A stretch of 64,000 nt of DNA, from the NCBI GenBank assembly GCA_004346725.1, contig SMDE01000015.1:62001-126000 (forward strand), given 5' to 3'. This document shows, one piece after another, positions 8,195-17,106 of this stretch (positions are counted from its first letter, which is position 1; each line of letters opens with the position of its first letter). This DNA comes from Phytobacter diazotrophicus (GTDB lineage Bacteria > Pseudomonadota > Gammaproteobacteria > Enterobacterales > Enterobacteriaceae). A program made the position numbers and the translations under genes. The notes under the pieces are model-generated. The model was not told the origin of the DNA. It worked only from the letters and a program-made list of their open reading frames with translations, and searched no databases.

Positions 8195-10213
8195 GTGAAT
8201 CTTTTAGGTTACTTGCAAAAGGTTGGCCGCGCGCTCATGGTGCCGGTCGCCACGCTGCCTGCCGCAGCGATTCTGATGGGGGTCGGTTACTGGATCGACC
8301 CGGTAGGCTGGGGTGGATCTAACGCGCTGGCGGCGTTCTTCATTCAATCTGGTTCTGCCATTATCGATAACATGGGCGTGCTGTTCGCCGTGGGTGTTGC
8401 TTATGGTATGTCCAAAGACAAAGACGGTGCTGCTGCACTGGCCGGCTTTGTGGGTTTCCTTGTATTGACGACGCTGTGCTCGCCAGCCGCTGTCGCTATG
8501 ATCCAGAAAATCCCAGCCGATCAAGTTCCTGCCGCGTTTGGCAAGATCAAAAACCAGTTCGTTGGGATCATGGTCGGTATTATTGCTGCGGAACTGTATA
8601 ACCGCTTTAGCAGCGTCGAGCTACCGAAGGCGCTCTCCTTCTTTAGCGGCCGTCGTCTGGTGCCGATCCTGACCTCTTTTGTCATGATCGCTGTCGCGTT
8701 CATCATGATGTTTATCTGGCCGGTAGTCTTCAGTGGTCTGGTTGGCTTCGGTGAGCATATTCAGAAACTGGGCTCTGTCGGTGCGGGCGTCTACGCCTTC
8801 TTCAACCGTCTGTTGATTCCGGTAGGGCTGCACCATGCGCTGAACTCCGTATTCTGGTTTGATGTTGCCGGTATTAACGATATTCCTAACTTCCTGGGCG
8901 GCGCGCAGTCTATTGAAGCGGGCAAAGCAGTTGTTGGGGTTACGGGTCGTTACCAGGCGGGCTTCTTCCCGATCATGATGTTTGGTCTGCCAGGTGCCGC
9001 GCTGGCGATTTACCATTGCGCGCGTCCGGAAAATAAAGCCAAAGTCCTTGGTATTATGATGGCAGGCGCCTTTGCTGCCTTCTTTACTGGTATCACTGAA
9101 CCGCTGGAATTCTCCTTCATGTTCGTGGCACCGGTCCTGTACTTCATTCACGCTGTGCTGACCGGGGTTTCTGTCTTTATCGCCGCGACTATGCAGTGGA
9201 TTGCCGGCTTCGGCTTTAGTGCCGGTCTGGTGGATATGGTGCTCTCGTCCCGTAACCCGCTGGCCGTACACTGGTACATGCTGATTCTGCAAGGCCTGGT
9301 GTTCTTTGTTATCTACTACGTAGTGTTCCGTTTCACTATCCTCAAATTCAACCTGTTGACCCCGGGTCGTGAACTGGCGGTTGCCGGTGACGAAGCGGAT
9401 GGCCAGGATGTGAATGTCAGCACGGCTTCCGAGCAGGATGTGACCGGTCTGGCGCGTCAGTATATTGCCGCTGTCGGGGGTTCCGCGAACCTGACCGGTA
9501 TTGATGCCTGCATCACACGTCTGCGTCTGAGCGTGAAAGACTCTTCCCTGGTCAACGAAGCGCTGGCTAAACGTCTGGGTGCGAGCGGGGTTATTCGTTT
9601 GAATAAAACCGGCGTACAGGTGATTGTGGGTTTTGCGGCCGAAAAAATTGCTAATGCGATGAAAACGGCGGGCGACGTTCCGGCGGCAGGCGCAGCGGCT
9701 CCGGCAGCCGCCAGCGCGCCTAAACCGCAGGCAGTGCCGAACGTTAGCGCGGCGGTGATTGCGGAACTGGTCTCTCCGGTGACCGGGCAGGTCGTTTCTC
9801 TGGATGAAGTGCCGGATGAAGCGTTTGCCAGCAAAGCCGTTGGCGATGGCGTAGCGGTAAAACCGACAGAGAAAACGGTTGTTGCACCGGCAGCGGGTAC
9901 CATCGTGAAAATCTTCAATACCAACCACGCGTTCTGCCTGGAAACTGAAAAAGGCGCGGAAATCGTTGTTCATATGGGCATCGACACCGTTGCGCTGGGT
10001 GGCCAGGGCTTCACGCGTCTGGTCGAAGAGGGGGCAACCGTTACGGCAGGTCAGCCAATCCTGGAAATGGATCTGGAATATCTGAACGCCAATGCCCGTT
10101 CTATGATTAGCCCGGTGGTATGTAGCAATATTGATGATTTCTCTGGTCTGGTTATCAAAGCACAAGGTTCTGTTGTGGCAGGGCAAACGCCGCTGTACGA
10201 CATCAAAGGCTAA
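8195..10213 (+). CDS. nagE: N-acetylglucosamine PTS permease, EIICBA
   Basis: Imports and phosphorylates N-acetylglucosamine. The protein has 672 residues against 648 in E. coli. Domains in order are EIIC, residues 1-390, with about ten membrane segments and the TGITEPLEF signature at 298-306; EIIB with phosphocysteine C439 (IDACITRLRL); an Ala/Pro linker at 492-516; and EIIA with His578 and phosphohistidine H593 (VVHMGIDTV). The start is GTG after GGGGGA. As I recall the E. coli protein, EIIB and EIIA match it closely, but EIIC is of a clearly different type (GYWIDPVGWGG, KDKDGAAAL), longer and closer to other glucose/GlcNAc family porters. The position opposite nagB and the NagC/CRP sites support the GlcNAc assignment. 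Confidence 0.93.
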   Translation: MNLLGYLQKVGRALMVPVATLPAAAILMGVGYWIDPVGWGGSNALAAFFIQSGSAIIDNMGVLFAVGVAYGMSKDKDGAAALAGFVGFLVLTTLCSPAAVAMIQKIPADQVPAAFGKIKNQFVGIMVGIIAAELYNRFSSVELPKALSFFSGRRLVPILTSFVMIAVAFIMMFIWPVVFSGLVGFGEHIQKLGSVGAGVYAFFNRLLIPVGLHHALNSVFWFDVAGINDIPNFLGGAQSIEAGKAVVGVTGRYQAGFFPIMMFGLPGAALAIYHCARPENKAKVLGIMMAGAFAAFFTGITEPLEFSFMFVAPVLYFIHAVLTGVSVFIAATMQWIAGFGFSAGLVDMVLSSRNPLAVHWYMLILQGLVFFVIYYVVFRFTILKFNLLTPGRELAVAGDEADGQDVNVSTASEQDVTGLARQYIAAVGGSANLTGIDACITRLRLSVKDSSLVNEALAKRLGASGVIRLNKTGVQVIVGFAAEKIANAMKTAGDVPAAGAAAPAAASAPKPQAVPNVSAAVIAELVSPVTGQVVSLDEVPDEAFASKAVGDGVAVKPTEKTVVAPAAGTIVKIFNTNHAFCLETEKGAEIVVHMGIDTVALGGQGFTRLVEEGATVTAGQPILEMDLEYLNANARSMISPVVCSNIDDFSGLVIKAQGSVVAGQTPLYDIKG

Positions 10214-10241
10214 TGATGTAATCTGAACCAGAAATAGCCAT

Positions 10242-10277
10242 AAGCGGCAGGGGATCTTCCTCTGCCGCTTTTTTTTG
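10242..10277 (+). terminator. Terminator after nagE
   Basis: AAGCGGCAG and CTGCCGCTT pair around an 11-base loop and are followed by eight T residues. Confidence 0.92.
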
Positions 10278-10324
10278 CATGAATTAAAGTATTCCGTTTT
10301 GTATCTATTTTCCGTAACTAAAGG

Positions 10325-10350
10325 TTGTCTCTGAGGGCGGCTTATAAGAT
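10325..10350 (+). promoter_or_regulatory. Probable glnS promoter
   Basis: TTGTCT at 10325-10330 is followed by TTATAAGAT at 10342-10350. The spacing to TAAGAT is only 14 bp, so the exact -10 register is uncertain. The same arrangement precedes glnS in E. coli as I recall it. Confidence 0.45.
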
Positions 10351-10391
10351 CATGTGCCGTTATATGTTGTTTACGCCTTGAGGAATCTACG

Positions 10392-12059
10392 ATGAGTGAG
10401 GCTGAAGCCCGCCCGACTAACTTTATTCGTCAGATCATTGATGAAGATCTGGCTACTGGAAAGCACTCTACTATTTGCACCCGTTTTCCGCCTGAGCCGA
10501 ATGGCTATCTGCATATCGGTCATGCGAAATCCATCTGCCTGAACTTTGGTATCGCGCAAGATTACCAAGGGCAATGCAACCTGCGTTTTGATGACACCAA
10601 CCCGGTAAAAGAAGATATCGAGTACGTTGAGTCCATCAAGAATGACGTGCAGTGGTTAGGTTTCCACTGGTCAGGCGATGTGCGCTATTCCTCTGATTAT
10701 TTCGATCAACTGCACAACTATGCCGTAGAGTTAATCAGCAAAGGTCTGGCCTATGTTGACGAGCTGTCCGCTGATGAAATCCGTGAATATCGCGGCACGC
10801 TGACAGCGCCGGGTAAAAATAGCCCGTATCGCGATCGTACGGTTGAAGAGAACCTCGCTCTGTTTGAAAAAATGCGCGCGGGTGGTTTTGAAGAAGGTAA
10901 GGCGTGCCTGCGTGCGAAGATTGATATGGCGTCGCCGTTCATTGTGATGCGCGATCCGGTGCTGTACCGTATTAAATTTGCTGAACACCATCAGACGGGC
11001 AACAAGTGGTGCATCTACCCGATGTATGACTTTACCCACTGCATCAGTGATGCGCTGGAGGGGATCACTCACTCTCTGTGTACGCTGGAGTTCCAGGATA
11101 ACCGTCGTCTGTATGACTGGGTGCTGGACAACATCACCATTCCGGTTCACCCGCGTCAGTACGAGTTCTCCCGACTGAACCTGGAATACACCGTCATGTC
11201 CAAGCGTAAGCTGAACCTGCTGGTGACTGACAAGCATGTTGAAGGCTGGGACGACCCGCGTATGCCGACCATCTCTGGTCTGCGTCGTCGTGGTTACACA
11301 TCCGCCTCCATCCGTGAGTTCTGTAAACGTATTGGTATCACCAAACAGGACAACACCATTGAGATGGCGTCACTGGAGTCCTGCATCCGTGAAGATCTCA
11401 ATGAAAACGCACCGCGCGCGATGGCTGTTATCGATCCGGTTAAGCTGGTTATCGAGAACTATCCGCAGGGCGCCAGTGAAATGGTTTCGATGCCGAACCA
11501 TCCAAACAAACCGGAAATGGGCAGCCGTGATGTCCCATTCAGCGGTGAAATCTGGATCGATCGTGCCGATTTCCGTGAGGAAGCCAACAAGCAGTACAAA
11601 CGACTGGTGCTGGGCAAAGAAGTCCGCCTGCGTAACGCGTATGTGATTAAAGCGGAACGTGTTGAGAAAGACGCGGAAGGTAATATCACCACGATTTTCT
11701 GTACCTTTGATGCCGATACGCTGAGCAAAGACCCGGCAGATGGCCGTAAAGTGAAGGGCGTTATTCACTGGGTTAGCGCGGCACACGCACTGCCGGTTGA
11801 AATTCGTCTGTATGACCGCCTGTTCAGCGTGCCAAATCCGGGTGCAGCGGAAGACTTCCTGACAGTCATGAACCCGGAATCGCTGGTCATTAAGCAGGGC
11901 TTTGCTGAGCCGAGCCTTAAGGCCGCTGAGGTAGCGAAAGCGTATCAGTTTGAGCGTGAAGGTTACTTCTGCCTCGACAGCCGCCATGCTACGGCGGACA
12001 AACTGGTCTTCAATCGCACTGTAGGTCTTCGCGATACCTGGGCGAAAATCGGCGAGTAA
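10392..12059 (+). CDS. glnS: Glutaminyl-tRNA synthetase
   Basis: Charges tRNA-Gln with glutamine in the cytoplasm. The 555-residue protein is a class I synthetase. It has the HIGH-type motif in [10 protein letters not shown] at about 36-45 and the KMSKS-type motif VMSKRKL near 268-274. The C-terminal beta-barrel anticodon-binding region ends in DTWAKIGE. The start is supported by GAGGA nine bases upstream. The gene stands alone between two terminators. Four of its tRNA substrates are encoded in this window at 783-1345. Confidence 0.98.
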   Translation: MSEAEARPTNFIRQIIDEDLATGKHSTICTRFPPEPNGYLHIGHAKSICLNFGIAQDYQGQCNLRFDDTNPVKEDIEYVESIKNDVQWLGFHWSGDVRYSSDYFDQLHNYAVELISKGLAYVDELSADEIREYRGTLTAPGKNSPYRDRTVEENLALFEKMRAGGFEEGKACLRAKIDMASPFIVMRDPVLYRIKFAEHHQTGNKWCIYPMYDFTHCISDALEGITHSLCTLEFQDNRRLYDWVLDNITIPVHPRQYEFSRLNLEYTVMSKRKLNLLVTDKHVEGWDDPRMPTISGLRRRGYTSASIREFCKRIGITKQDNTIEMASLESCIREDLNENAPRAMAVIDPVKLVIENYPQGASEMVSMPNHPNKPEMGSRDVPFSGEIWIDRADFREEANKQYKRLVLGKEVRLRNAYVIKAERVEKDAEGNITTIFCTFDADTLSKDPADGRKVKGVIHWVSAAHALPVEIRLYDRLFSVPNPGAAEDFLTVMNPESLVIKQGFAEPSLKAAEVAKAYQFEREGYFCLDSRHATADKLVFNRTVGLRDTWAKIGE

Positions 12060-12080
12060 TCCCGTCTTGCCAGGATGCTA

Positions 12081-12108
12081 AAAACGCTGCCTCGTGCAGC
12101 GTTTTTTA
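12081..12108 (+). terminator. Terminator after glnS
   Basis: AAAACGCTGC and GCAGCGTTTT pair around a 5-base loop (ctcgt) and continue into a T run. Confidence 0.92.
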
Positions 12109-12434
12109 TTTCTCGACTGAAATTAAGTTACTGCACACCTTCTTTTTTTCTAAAATATTGTTTTAATTTTATCCAATCTTCTTTTCAGTTATTTATCGAT
12201 AACGCAGACTCTGTCGCTCTGAAAGCCTTGTTGTGCAAGCTGTCAGCTGATAATCAACAAATCTGTGTGGTGCGTCATAATCCCCGTATTCCCTTCCTGC
12301 AAATACTTGATAATTCGCGTCGCGAAAAATATGCTTACAAACGACAGAGATAGAAACATTTTCTATAACTGTCAGTAATATTTCATTTTTTTACTTTATT
12401 GCTGTTTGCCTTTGCGCAGCACTTTTTATTTTTT
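12109..12434. other. Upstream region of chiP, no gene seen
   Basis: About 330 bases of AT-rich sequence between the glnS terminator and the chiP leader. A 92-codon open frame overlaps the terminator and lacks a ribosome site, so I do not call it. The region should hold the chiP promoter and, by analogy with E. coli, NagC sites, but I could not place these with confidence. Confidence 0.5.
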
Positions 12435-12447
12435 CGTCAAAGAGGAA
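12435..12447 (+). promoter_or_regulatory. ChiX small-RNA pairing site over the chiP ribosome site
   Basis: The leader segment CGTCAAAGAGGAA is the exact complement of the ChiX seed TTCCTCTTTGACG as known from E. coli and Salmonella. It contains the chiP Shine-Dalgarno sequence AGAGGA, so pairing would block translation in the absence of chitosugars. The ChiX gene itself is not in this window. Confidence 0.75.
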
Positions 12448-12452
12448 CACTC

Positions 12453-13853
12453 ATGAACGCGTTTAACGCTAAACGTAAGGCGTTAGCGTTGGCTATTGCC
12501 TGCGCCACCGCATTACCCGGTTTAACTTTCGCTCCTTCCGCCAGCGCCACTGGTTTTGTTGATGATGCCACGCTCACCGGCGGGATTTACTACTGGCAGC
12601 GCCAGCGCGACCGTAAAGATGTCACCGATGGCGATAAATACAAAACTAACTTGTCGCACTCCACCTGGAATACTAATCTCGATTTCCAGTCAGGTTATGC
12701 TGCCGATATGTTCGGTATTGATGTCGCGGTCTTTGCGGCGATTGAGATGGCTGAATCCTCAGAAAGCGCGCACCCGAATGAAATCGCATTTTCCAATAGC
12801 CACAAGGTGTATGACGAAGACTGGTCCGGCGATCGCAGCGGCGCAAGTCTCTATAAAGCCGCCGCGAAATTTAAATATGGCCCGGTGTGGGCGAGGGCAG
12901 GGTACATCCAGCCGACGGGGCAAACGCTGCTGGCCTCAAACTGGAGCTTTATGCCGGGCACCTATCAGGGGGCGGAAGCCGGTGCAAAACTGGATTTCGA
13001 TGATCGCGGCGCGCTGAGCTTCTCATACATGTGGGCCAATGAATACAAAGCGCCGTGGTATAACGAAACGGATAATTTCTACCAGAACGATGGCGTGAGC
13101 AAAATTGATTATGTCCACTCTGTGGGCGCATCGTACGACTTTAAAAACGATCTGATCCTCGAAGCCGCGTTTGGCCAGGCACAGGGCTATGTTGATCAAT
13201 ATTTTGCCAAAGCCAGCTATAAGTTTGACGTCGCGGGTAATCCGCTTTCCACCAGTTATCAGTTCTATGGCTCGCGCGACAAGGCCGATAACAACACCAT
13301 TAATGATATTTATGACGGCACCGCGTGGCTACAGGCACTCACTTTTGGCTATACGATCGGCCCGGTAGATTTACGCCTGGAAGGGACCTGGGTCAAAGCG
13401 GATGGCCGCCAGGGCTATTTCAACTCACGTATGACGCCGCGGTATGGATCTTCCAACGGTCGCCTGGATATCTGGTGGGATAACCGCTCCGACTTTAATG
13501 CCCATAATGAGAAATCCGTCTTTGCTGGCGCTATGTATGATCTGAAAGGCTGGAATCTGCCGGGTTGGGCGGTCGGTGCATCGTATGTCTATGGCTGGGA
13601 TGCCAAACCGTCCAATGTCTCCTCTGGCGACAAATATTACGATGCGGGGAATTCCATTAAAGAGTCGGCGTACAGCCTTGACCTGCTTTATACGGTGCAG
13701 GAAGGGATGGCAAAAGGCACCTTATTCAAGCTGCATTTCACCCAATATGATAACCATTCCAATATCCCGAGTTGGGGCGGTGGATATAACAACATCTTCC
13801 AGGACGAACGTGACGTGAAGTTTATCGTCATTGCGCCCCTGAATATTTTCTAA
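12453..13853 (+). CDS. chiP: Chitoporin, outer-membrane chitosugar channel
   Basis: An OprD/OpdB-type porin of 466 residues that lets chitooligosaccharides cross the outer membrane. Residues 1-32 form a signal peptide ending near SASA. The mature part is a beta-barrel rich in aromatic and Gly residues and ends in Phe (APLNIF), the outer-membrane insertion signal. I chose the start MNAFNAK at 12453 because AGAGGA lies six bases before it and the signal peptide begins there; an upstream in-frame start at 12399 has no ribosome site. chiQ follows with overlapping stop and start region. Expected regulation is by ChiX through the leader and by NagC. Confidence 0.95.
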   Translation: MNAFNAKRKALALAIACATALPGLTFAPSASATGFVDDATLTGGIYYWQRQRDRKDVTDGDKYKTNLSHSTWNTNLDFQSGYAADMFGIDVAVFAAIEMAESSESAHPNEIAFSNSHKVYDEDWSGDRSGASLYKAAAKFKYGPVWARAGYIQPTGQTLLASNWSFMPGTYQGAEAGAKLDFDDRGALSFSYMWANEYKAPWYNETDNFYQNDGVSKIDYVHSVGASYDFKNDLILEAAFGQAQGYVDQYFAKASYKFDVAGNPLSTSYQFYGSRDKADNNTINDIYDGTAWLQALTFGYTIGPVDLRLEGTWVKADGRQGYFNSRMTPRYGSSNGRLDIWWDNRSDFNAHNEKSVFAGAMYDLKGWNLPGWAVGASYVYGWDAKPSNVSSGDKYYDAGNSIKESAYSLDLLYTVQEGMAKGTLFKLHFTQYDNHSNIPSWGGGYNNIFQDERDVKFIVIAPLNIF

Positions 13854-13867
13854 TGCGAGGGAATGCC

Positions 13868-14206
13868 ATGATGACGAAACCGATATTGCTTGCCCTGATG
13901 ACGCTGGGGCTTGCCGCCTGTGTGCAACAGCCGCAGGCACCAAAGGAAGATGCGCGATTAAAAGAGGCTTATAGCGCCTGTATTACTACGGCAGAAGGTT
14001 CTCCGGAGAAAACGGCGGCGTGCAGAAGTGTGCTGGATGTCCTGCGCAAAGAGAAAGCGCACCAGCAATTTGCGCAGGAGGAGAGCGTGCGCACCCTGGA
14101 TTATCAGCAGTGTCTTGAAGCGACGCATACCGGAAACGGGCAGGCGGTACAATCACGCTGTGACCAGATCTGGCAGGAGATACGCCACCATAACACGGTG
14201 AATTAA
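13868..14206 (+). CDS. chiQ: ChiQ, lipoprotein of the chitosugar uptake operon
   Basis: A 112-residue lipoprotein, formerly ybfN. The signal peptide MMTKPILLALMTLGLAAC ends in a lipobox (LAAC) that would place a diacylated Cys at residue 18. The mature chain holds three further cysteines (SACIT, TAACRS, QQCLE) plus SRCDQ, enough for disulfides. The start at 13868 is preferred over an earlier ATG that overlaps the chiP stop, because GAGGG stands six bases upstream. It is co-transcribed with chiP and followed by a terminator. Its exact role in chitosugar uptake is not established. Confidence 0.88.
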   Translation: MMTKPILLALMTLGLAACVQQPQAPKEDARLKEAYSACITTAEGSPEKTAACRSVLDVLRKEKAHQQFAQEESVRTLDYQQCLEATHTGNGQAVQSRCDQIWQEIRHHNTVN

Positions 14207-14214
14207 CCGTCTGA

Positions 14215-14239
14215 AAAGGCCCGCTTCGGCGGGCTTTTT
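14215..14239 (+). terminator. Terminator after chiPQ
   Basis: GCCCGC-TTCG-GCGGGC forms a strong hairpin followed by five T residues. Confidence 0.9.
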
Positions 14240-14260
14240 CGTGTGGTGAAAGCAGAAAAT

Positions 14261-14288
14261 AAAAAAGCCAACCCGGAGGTTGGCTTTA
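14261..14288 (-). terminator. Terminator after fur
   Basis: On the minus strand AAAGCCAACC and GGTTGGCTTT pair around a short loop, followed by a T-rich run. It faces the chiPQ terminator. Confidence 0.9.
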
Positions 14289-14303
14289 TAACGATGCGGG
14301 TAA

Positions 14304-14756
14304 TTATTTATCAGCCGCTTCGTGCGCGTTTTCGTCAGTACGGCAGTCACCTTCAGCGCAGTGGCCATACAGGTAGAGACTGTGGTTCGTCAGACGAATA
14401 CCATGCTTAGATGCGATTTCACGCTGACGCGCTTCAATAGAGTCATCGCTGAACTCGATCACTTTGCCGCAATCCAGGCAAATTAAGTGGTCGTGGTGAT
14501 GCTGCTGCGTCAGTTCAAAGACGGATTTACCGCCTTCAAAATTATGGCGGGTCACAATCCCGGCATCGTCGAACTGGTTAAGTACACGGTACACCGTGGC
14601 CAGCCCAATCTCTTCGCCCATGTCGATCAGGCGCTTATATAGATCTTCCGCACTGACATGATGGTTCTCCGGCTCCTGAAGCACTTCCAGGATTTTTAAC
14701 CGAGGAAGCGTGACTTTCAGGCCGGCCTTCTTTAATGCGGTATTGTTGTCAGTCAT
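14304..14756 (-). CDS. fur: Ferric uptake regulator
   Basis: Iron-responsive DNA-binding repressor of iron uptake genes; 150 residues against 148 in E. coli. The N-terminal winged helix covers about residues 1-80. The dimer and metal part contains the HHHDH motif at 87-91 and the structural zinc site CLDCG at 93-97, with a second Cys pair (GHCAEGDC) near the C-terminus. The start codon overlaps the stop of uof by eight bases, so its translation is likely coupled to uof. A Fur box lies over the uof start. fldA lies upstream, as in E. coli, and read-through is possible. Confidence 0.97.
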   Translation of the reverse strand: MTDNNTALKKAGLKVTLPRLKILEVLQEPENHHVSAEDLYKRLIDMGEEIGLATVYRVLNQFDDAGIVTRHNFEGGKSVFELTQQHHHDHLICLDCGKVIEFSDDSIEARQREIASKHGIRLTNHSLYLYGHCAEGDCRTDENAHEAADK

Positions 14757-14835
14757 GCGGAATCTGTCCTGTTGCTAAACGATTCACTTCCCGTCGGGAA
14801 GCTACAAGGAATGCACCTGGGATAATGCGTCTCAT
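14749..14835 (-). CDS. uof: Uof, leader peptide upstream of fur
   Basis: A 28-codon ORF (MRRIIPGAFLVASRREV and on) whose TGA overlaps the fur ATG region by eight bases. In E. coli an ORF of this name, size and position couples its translation to fur, and the sRNA RyhB represses fur by pairing near the uof start. The peptide itself is not known to act in trans. The close match in length and overlap supports the call. Confidence 0.75.
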   Translation of the reverse strand: MRRIIPGAFLVASRREVNRLATGQIPHD

Positions 14836-14839
14836 TATA
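14821..14839 (-). promoter_or_regulatory. Fur box over the uof start codon
   Basis: TATAATGAGACGCATTATC on the minus strand matches 15 of 19 positions of the Fur consensus GATAATGATAATCATTATC, with both half-sites ATAATGA and CATTATC intact. It suggests iron-dependent autorepression of fur. Confidence 0.6.
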
Positions 14840-15015
14840 GAACTGCCATGCCTGAATGAAAACTGCAAGTCCTCAAGTAAAGTAAGCTTATAAAACGTGG
14901 TAGCGTCTACAAAGTCCTTTGGGCTACCCGTTTTAATCAGGGGCCATTGTACAGCGCTGGAGAAAAAAGTTAAAAAATTGTAGCAATTATTTCCATCGCT
15001 TTTATCTATTAATCC

Positions 15016-15037
15016 GGCGCAACCAGCAGGTTGCGCC
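15016..15037 (-). terminator. Weak hairpin after fldA
   Basis: GGCGCAACC and GGTTGCGCC pair around a 4-base loop ten bases past the fldA stop. No T run follows on the minus strand, so it probably attenuates or stabilises rather than ends the transcript, allowing fldA-fur read-through. Confidence 0.5.
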
Positions 15038-15045
15038 AAACATCA

Positions 15046-15576
15046 TCAGGCATTGAGGATGTCGTTCAGATGAAGTTCTTCAGAAATCTGTTTTACCCAT
15101 TTGTCGACGCGGCCAGCGGTCAGTTCAGGCTGACGGTCTTCGTCAATGGCAAGGCCAACGAAATGGTTGTCGTCTGCCAGACCTTTTGACGCTTCAAAAT
15201 GGTAACCTTCGGTCGGCCAGTGGCCTACGATAGTTGCGCCGCGCGGTTCAATAATGTCGCGAATGGTGCCCAGCGCGTCACAGAAGTACTCTGCATAGTC
15301 TTCCTGATCGCCACAGCCAAACAGAGCAACCAGTTTGCCGTTAAAATCGATATCTTCCAGCGTCGGGAAAAAGTCATCCCAGTCACACTGTGCTTCACCA
15401 TAATACCAGGTCGGAATGCCAAGCAGCAGGATGTCGTAACCTTCCAGATCCTCTTTGCTGCTTTTAGCAATGTCATGCACATCGGCAACATCTTTACCAA
15501 GTTGAGCCTGGATCATCTTTGCGATGTTTTCGGTATTACCGGTATCGCTGCCGAAAAAAATGCCTGTGATTGCCAT
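15046..15576 (-). CDS. fldA: Flavodoxin 1
   Basis: An FMN electron carrier of 176 residues, matching E. coli FldA. It supplies electrons to pyruvate formate-lyase activation, ribonucleotide reductase activation, methionine synthase and isoprenoid synthesis. The phosphate-binding loop is SDTGNTENIA at about 10-19, and the flavin-stacking residues lie in PTWYYGEAQ near 55-63 and GCGDQEDYAEYF near 90-101. The start MAITGIFFG at 15576 has AGAGG upstream; the longer frame to 15675 adds 33 residues without homology. It is upstream of uof-fur on the same strand. Confidence 0.97.
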   Translation of the reverse strand: MAITGIFFGSDTGNTENIAKMIQAQLGKDVADVHDIAKSSKEDLEGYDILLLGIPTWYYGEAQCDWDDFFPTLEDIDFNGKLVALFGCGDQEDYAEYFCDALGTIRDIIEPRGATIVGHWPTEGYHFEASKGLADDNHFVGLAIDEDRQPELTAGRVDKWVKQISEELHLNDILNA

Positions 15577-15725
15577 GAGTAAAATAACCTCTTGAAACTT
15601 AATGATATGGTGGTGGCGATTGGCCCACGGATAAGGGCAATCATAGCAGATCAGAGAAGCACGCGGAAACTGCAATCACGCAAGACTGCACTCTGTGCAA
15701 CATGAAAGTGAATTTTTGCGATAAT

Positions 15726-16019
15726 TCAGAGGATTTCCTGGTCGTTCAGCGCGTTAAGCTGAGCCAGCAACATCTCTTCAATCAATTCGCTCCGGCTCAT
15801 TTCCCGGGCATCCGCCAGCGCGTTTAGCGCGTCGACAGCCTCGGCGTTGAGTTTTAATTCGACGCGTTTAAGCCCACGAACCTTGTCGCGTTTAAGCTGA
15901 TTGCGCTTATTGATGCGCAATTGCTCGTCGCGAGAGAGCGGATTGGTTTTAGGACGTCCCGGGCGACGTTCATTCGCGAACAGATCTAATGTCGTGCGGT
16001 CCGTTTGTTCTTTAGCCAT
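15726..16019 (-). CDS. ybfE: YbfE, small LexA-regulated protein
   Basis: A 97-residue basic protein listed as LexA-regulated in E. coli, biochemical role unknown. It has an N-terminal RRPGRPKTNPLSR segment, an AT-hook-like GRP motif. A ribbon-helix-helix-like C-terminal part follows (KRVELKLNAEAVDALNALA, then MSRSELIEEML), which suggests DNA binding; that is an inference. It lies upstream of fldA and downstream of ybfF on the same strand. A weak LexA-type site lies about 120 bases before its start, within the end of ybfF. Confidence 0.85.
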   Translation of the reverse strand: MAKEQTDRTTLDLFANERRPGRPKTNPLSRDEQLRINKRNQLKRDKVRGLKRVELKLNAEAVDALNALADAREMSRSELIEEMLLAQLNALNDQEIL

Positions 16020-16136
16020 GATTTAAGAATACTACGGGAAGTACAAGCAATCGGGTCATAGCCCGGGCTGATTAGCGCGCCATCATACATCAGCGATGCG
16101 GACACGCCAACGACCGGGCGCTTTCAGGCAACCGGT

Positions 16137-16156
16137 CGCCGGGTTTTTAATCAGTT
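16137..16156 (-). promoter_or_regulatory. Possible LexA site for ybfE
   Basis: AACTGATTAAAAACCCGGCG on the minus strand has one good half-site (CTG) and a degenerate second half (CGG instead of CAG). It closely resembles the site assigned to ybfE in E. coli, as I recall it. It overlaps the ybfF stop codon. Confidence 0.45.
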
Positions 16157-16924
16157 TGTCTTTTCAGCGAGATAACGGCGGATGGCGCGCAGAACCGCTT
16201 CTGGCTTTTCTGCATGTACCCAGTGCCCGGCACCGGCAATGACATGCGCACGTGCCTGCGGGAACTGTTGCAGCAGTTCGTCACGATACTGTTCGGTAAC
16301 ATAGGGCGAGTTGCCGCCAGGGATAAAGAGAGCAGGGTGGTTCCAGGCAGGCACAGTTTCCCAGCCCACTATATGGGGGTACTGATCCCACAACGCGGGC
16401 ACATTGAAGCGCCACTTGCCATCGACAAACGACTTGAGCAGAAACTGTATCACCCCTTCTTCATTTATATGCTCACGCATAACGGCGGCGGCCTGCTGGC
16501 GCGTCGTGACGCCAGCGTCGGTCACCGCATTGATGGCGGCAAAGATCTCATCGTGACGGCGTACATGGTAATTGACCGGGGCAATATCGATAGCGACGAG
16601 CTTGTCGATGCGTTCCGGTGCCAGTGCGGTAAAGGCCATCACCGCTTTCCCCCCCATGGAGTGACCAACGAAAGTCGCGCGCTCAATACCGTGAGCATCA
16701 AGGGTATCCAGTAAGTCCTGTGCCATCGCCGGATAATTCATCTCCGGTGAGCGTTCGGAAAGGCCATGATTGCGCATATCAACCTGAATAATATCATGGT
16801 CATTGACGAGGTCGCGGGCAAGCACGCCAAGGTTGTCCAGGCTACCAAATAAACCGTGAACCAGCACGATGGGGGAATTGTTGTGCGATTGTTGTGCAGA
16901 TTGCGCTCGGGTATTCAATTTCAT
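16151..16924 (-). CDS. ybfF: YbfF, alpha/beta-hydrolase esterase
   Basis: A 257-residue alpha/beta-hydrolase. The E. coli protein hydrolyses short and long acyl esters including palmitoyl-CoA, but its physiological substrate is unsettled. The oxyanion motif VLVHGLFGS lies near 20-28. The nucleophile elbow GHSMGG places the catalytic Ser at about residue 91. The catalytic His is in GAGHWVHAEKP near the C-terminus. The start MKLNTRAQ at 16924 is chosen by homology; the upstream sequence offers only a weak AAGAA ribosome site, and the longer frame to 17005 lacks similarity. It is divergent from seqA. Confidence 0.92.
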   Translation of the reverse strand: MKLNTRAQSAQQSHNNSPIVLVHGLFGSLDNLGVLARDLVNDHDIIQVDMRNHGLSERSPEMNYPAMAQDLLDTLDAHGIERATFVGHSMGGKAVMAFTALAPERIDKLVAIDIAPVNYHVRRHDEIFAAINAVTDAGVTTRQQAAAVMREHINEEGVIQFLLKSFVDGKWRFNVPALWDQYPHIVGWETVPAWNHPALFIPGGNSPYVTEQYRDELLQQFPQARAHVIAGAGHWVHAEKPEAVLRAIRRYLAEKTN

Positions 16925-17051
16925 GGCAAAGTTCTTTTTTTCGCTCTTTCGGATTAAGGTATTATGTTGAACATTCTGCCGTCCGGCTGCAAGGTTTTGA
17001 CACACTCTGACTTTGCCGCCATCCTGGTTTGACGCTATCCGCTGTTGGGAT

Positions 17052-17080
17052 TTGACTTTATAATCTCAATAACTTGTATT
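17052..17080 (+). promoter_or_regulatory. Possible seqA promoter
   Basis: TTGACT and TGTATT are separated by 17 bp and end 26 bases before the seqA start. The -10 matches four of six consensus bases. Confidence 0.4.
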
Positions 17081-17106
17081 CAGAATAGACACTGCACTGG
17101 ATTAAG

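Noticed and set aside
8621-10186. Long open frame on the minus strand inside nagE (521 codons)
   Set aside because: It is antisense to a clearly coding gene with intact domains; its translation is rich in Arg, His and Gln with no recognisable motif.
12075-12353. 92-codon plus-strand open frame after glnS
   Set aside because: It overlaps the glnS terminator, lacks a ribosome site and has low protein-like character.
14836-15039. Longer version of uof (96 codons)
   Set aside because: The upstream part has no ribosome site, crosses the fur promoter region and exceeds the known 28-codon size.
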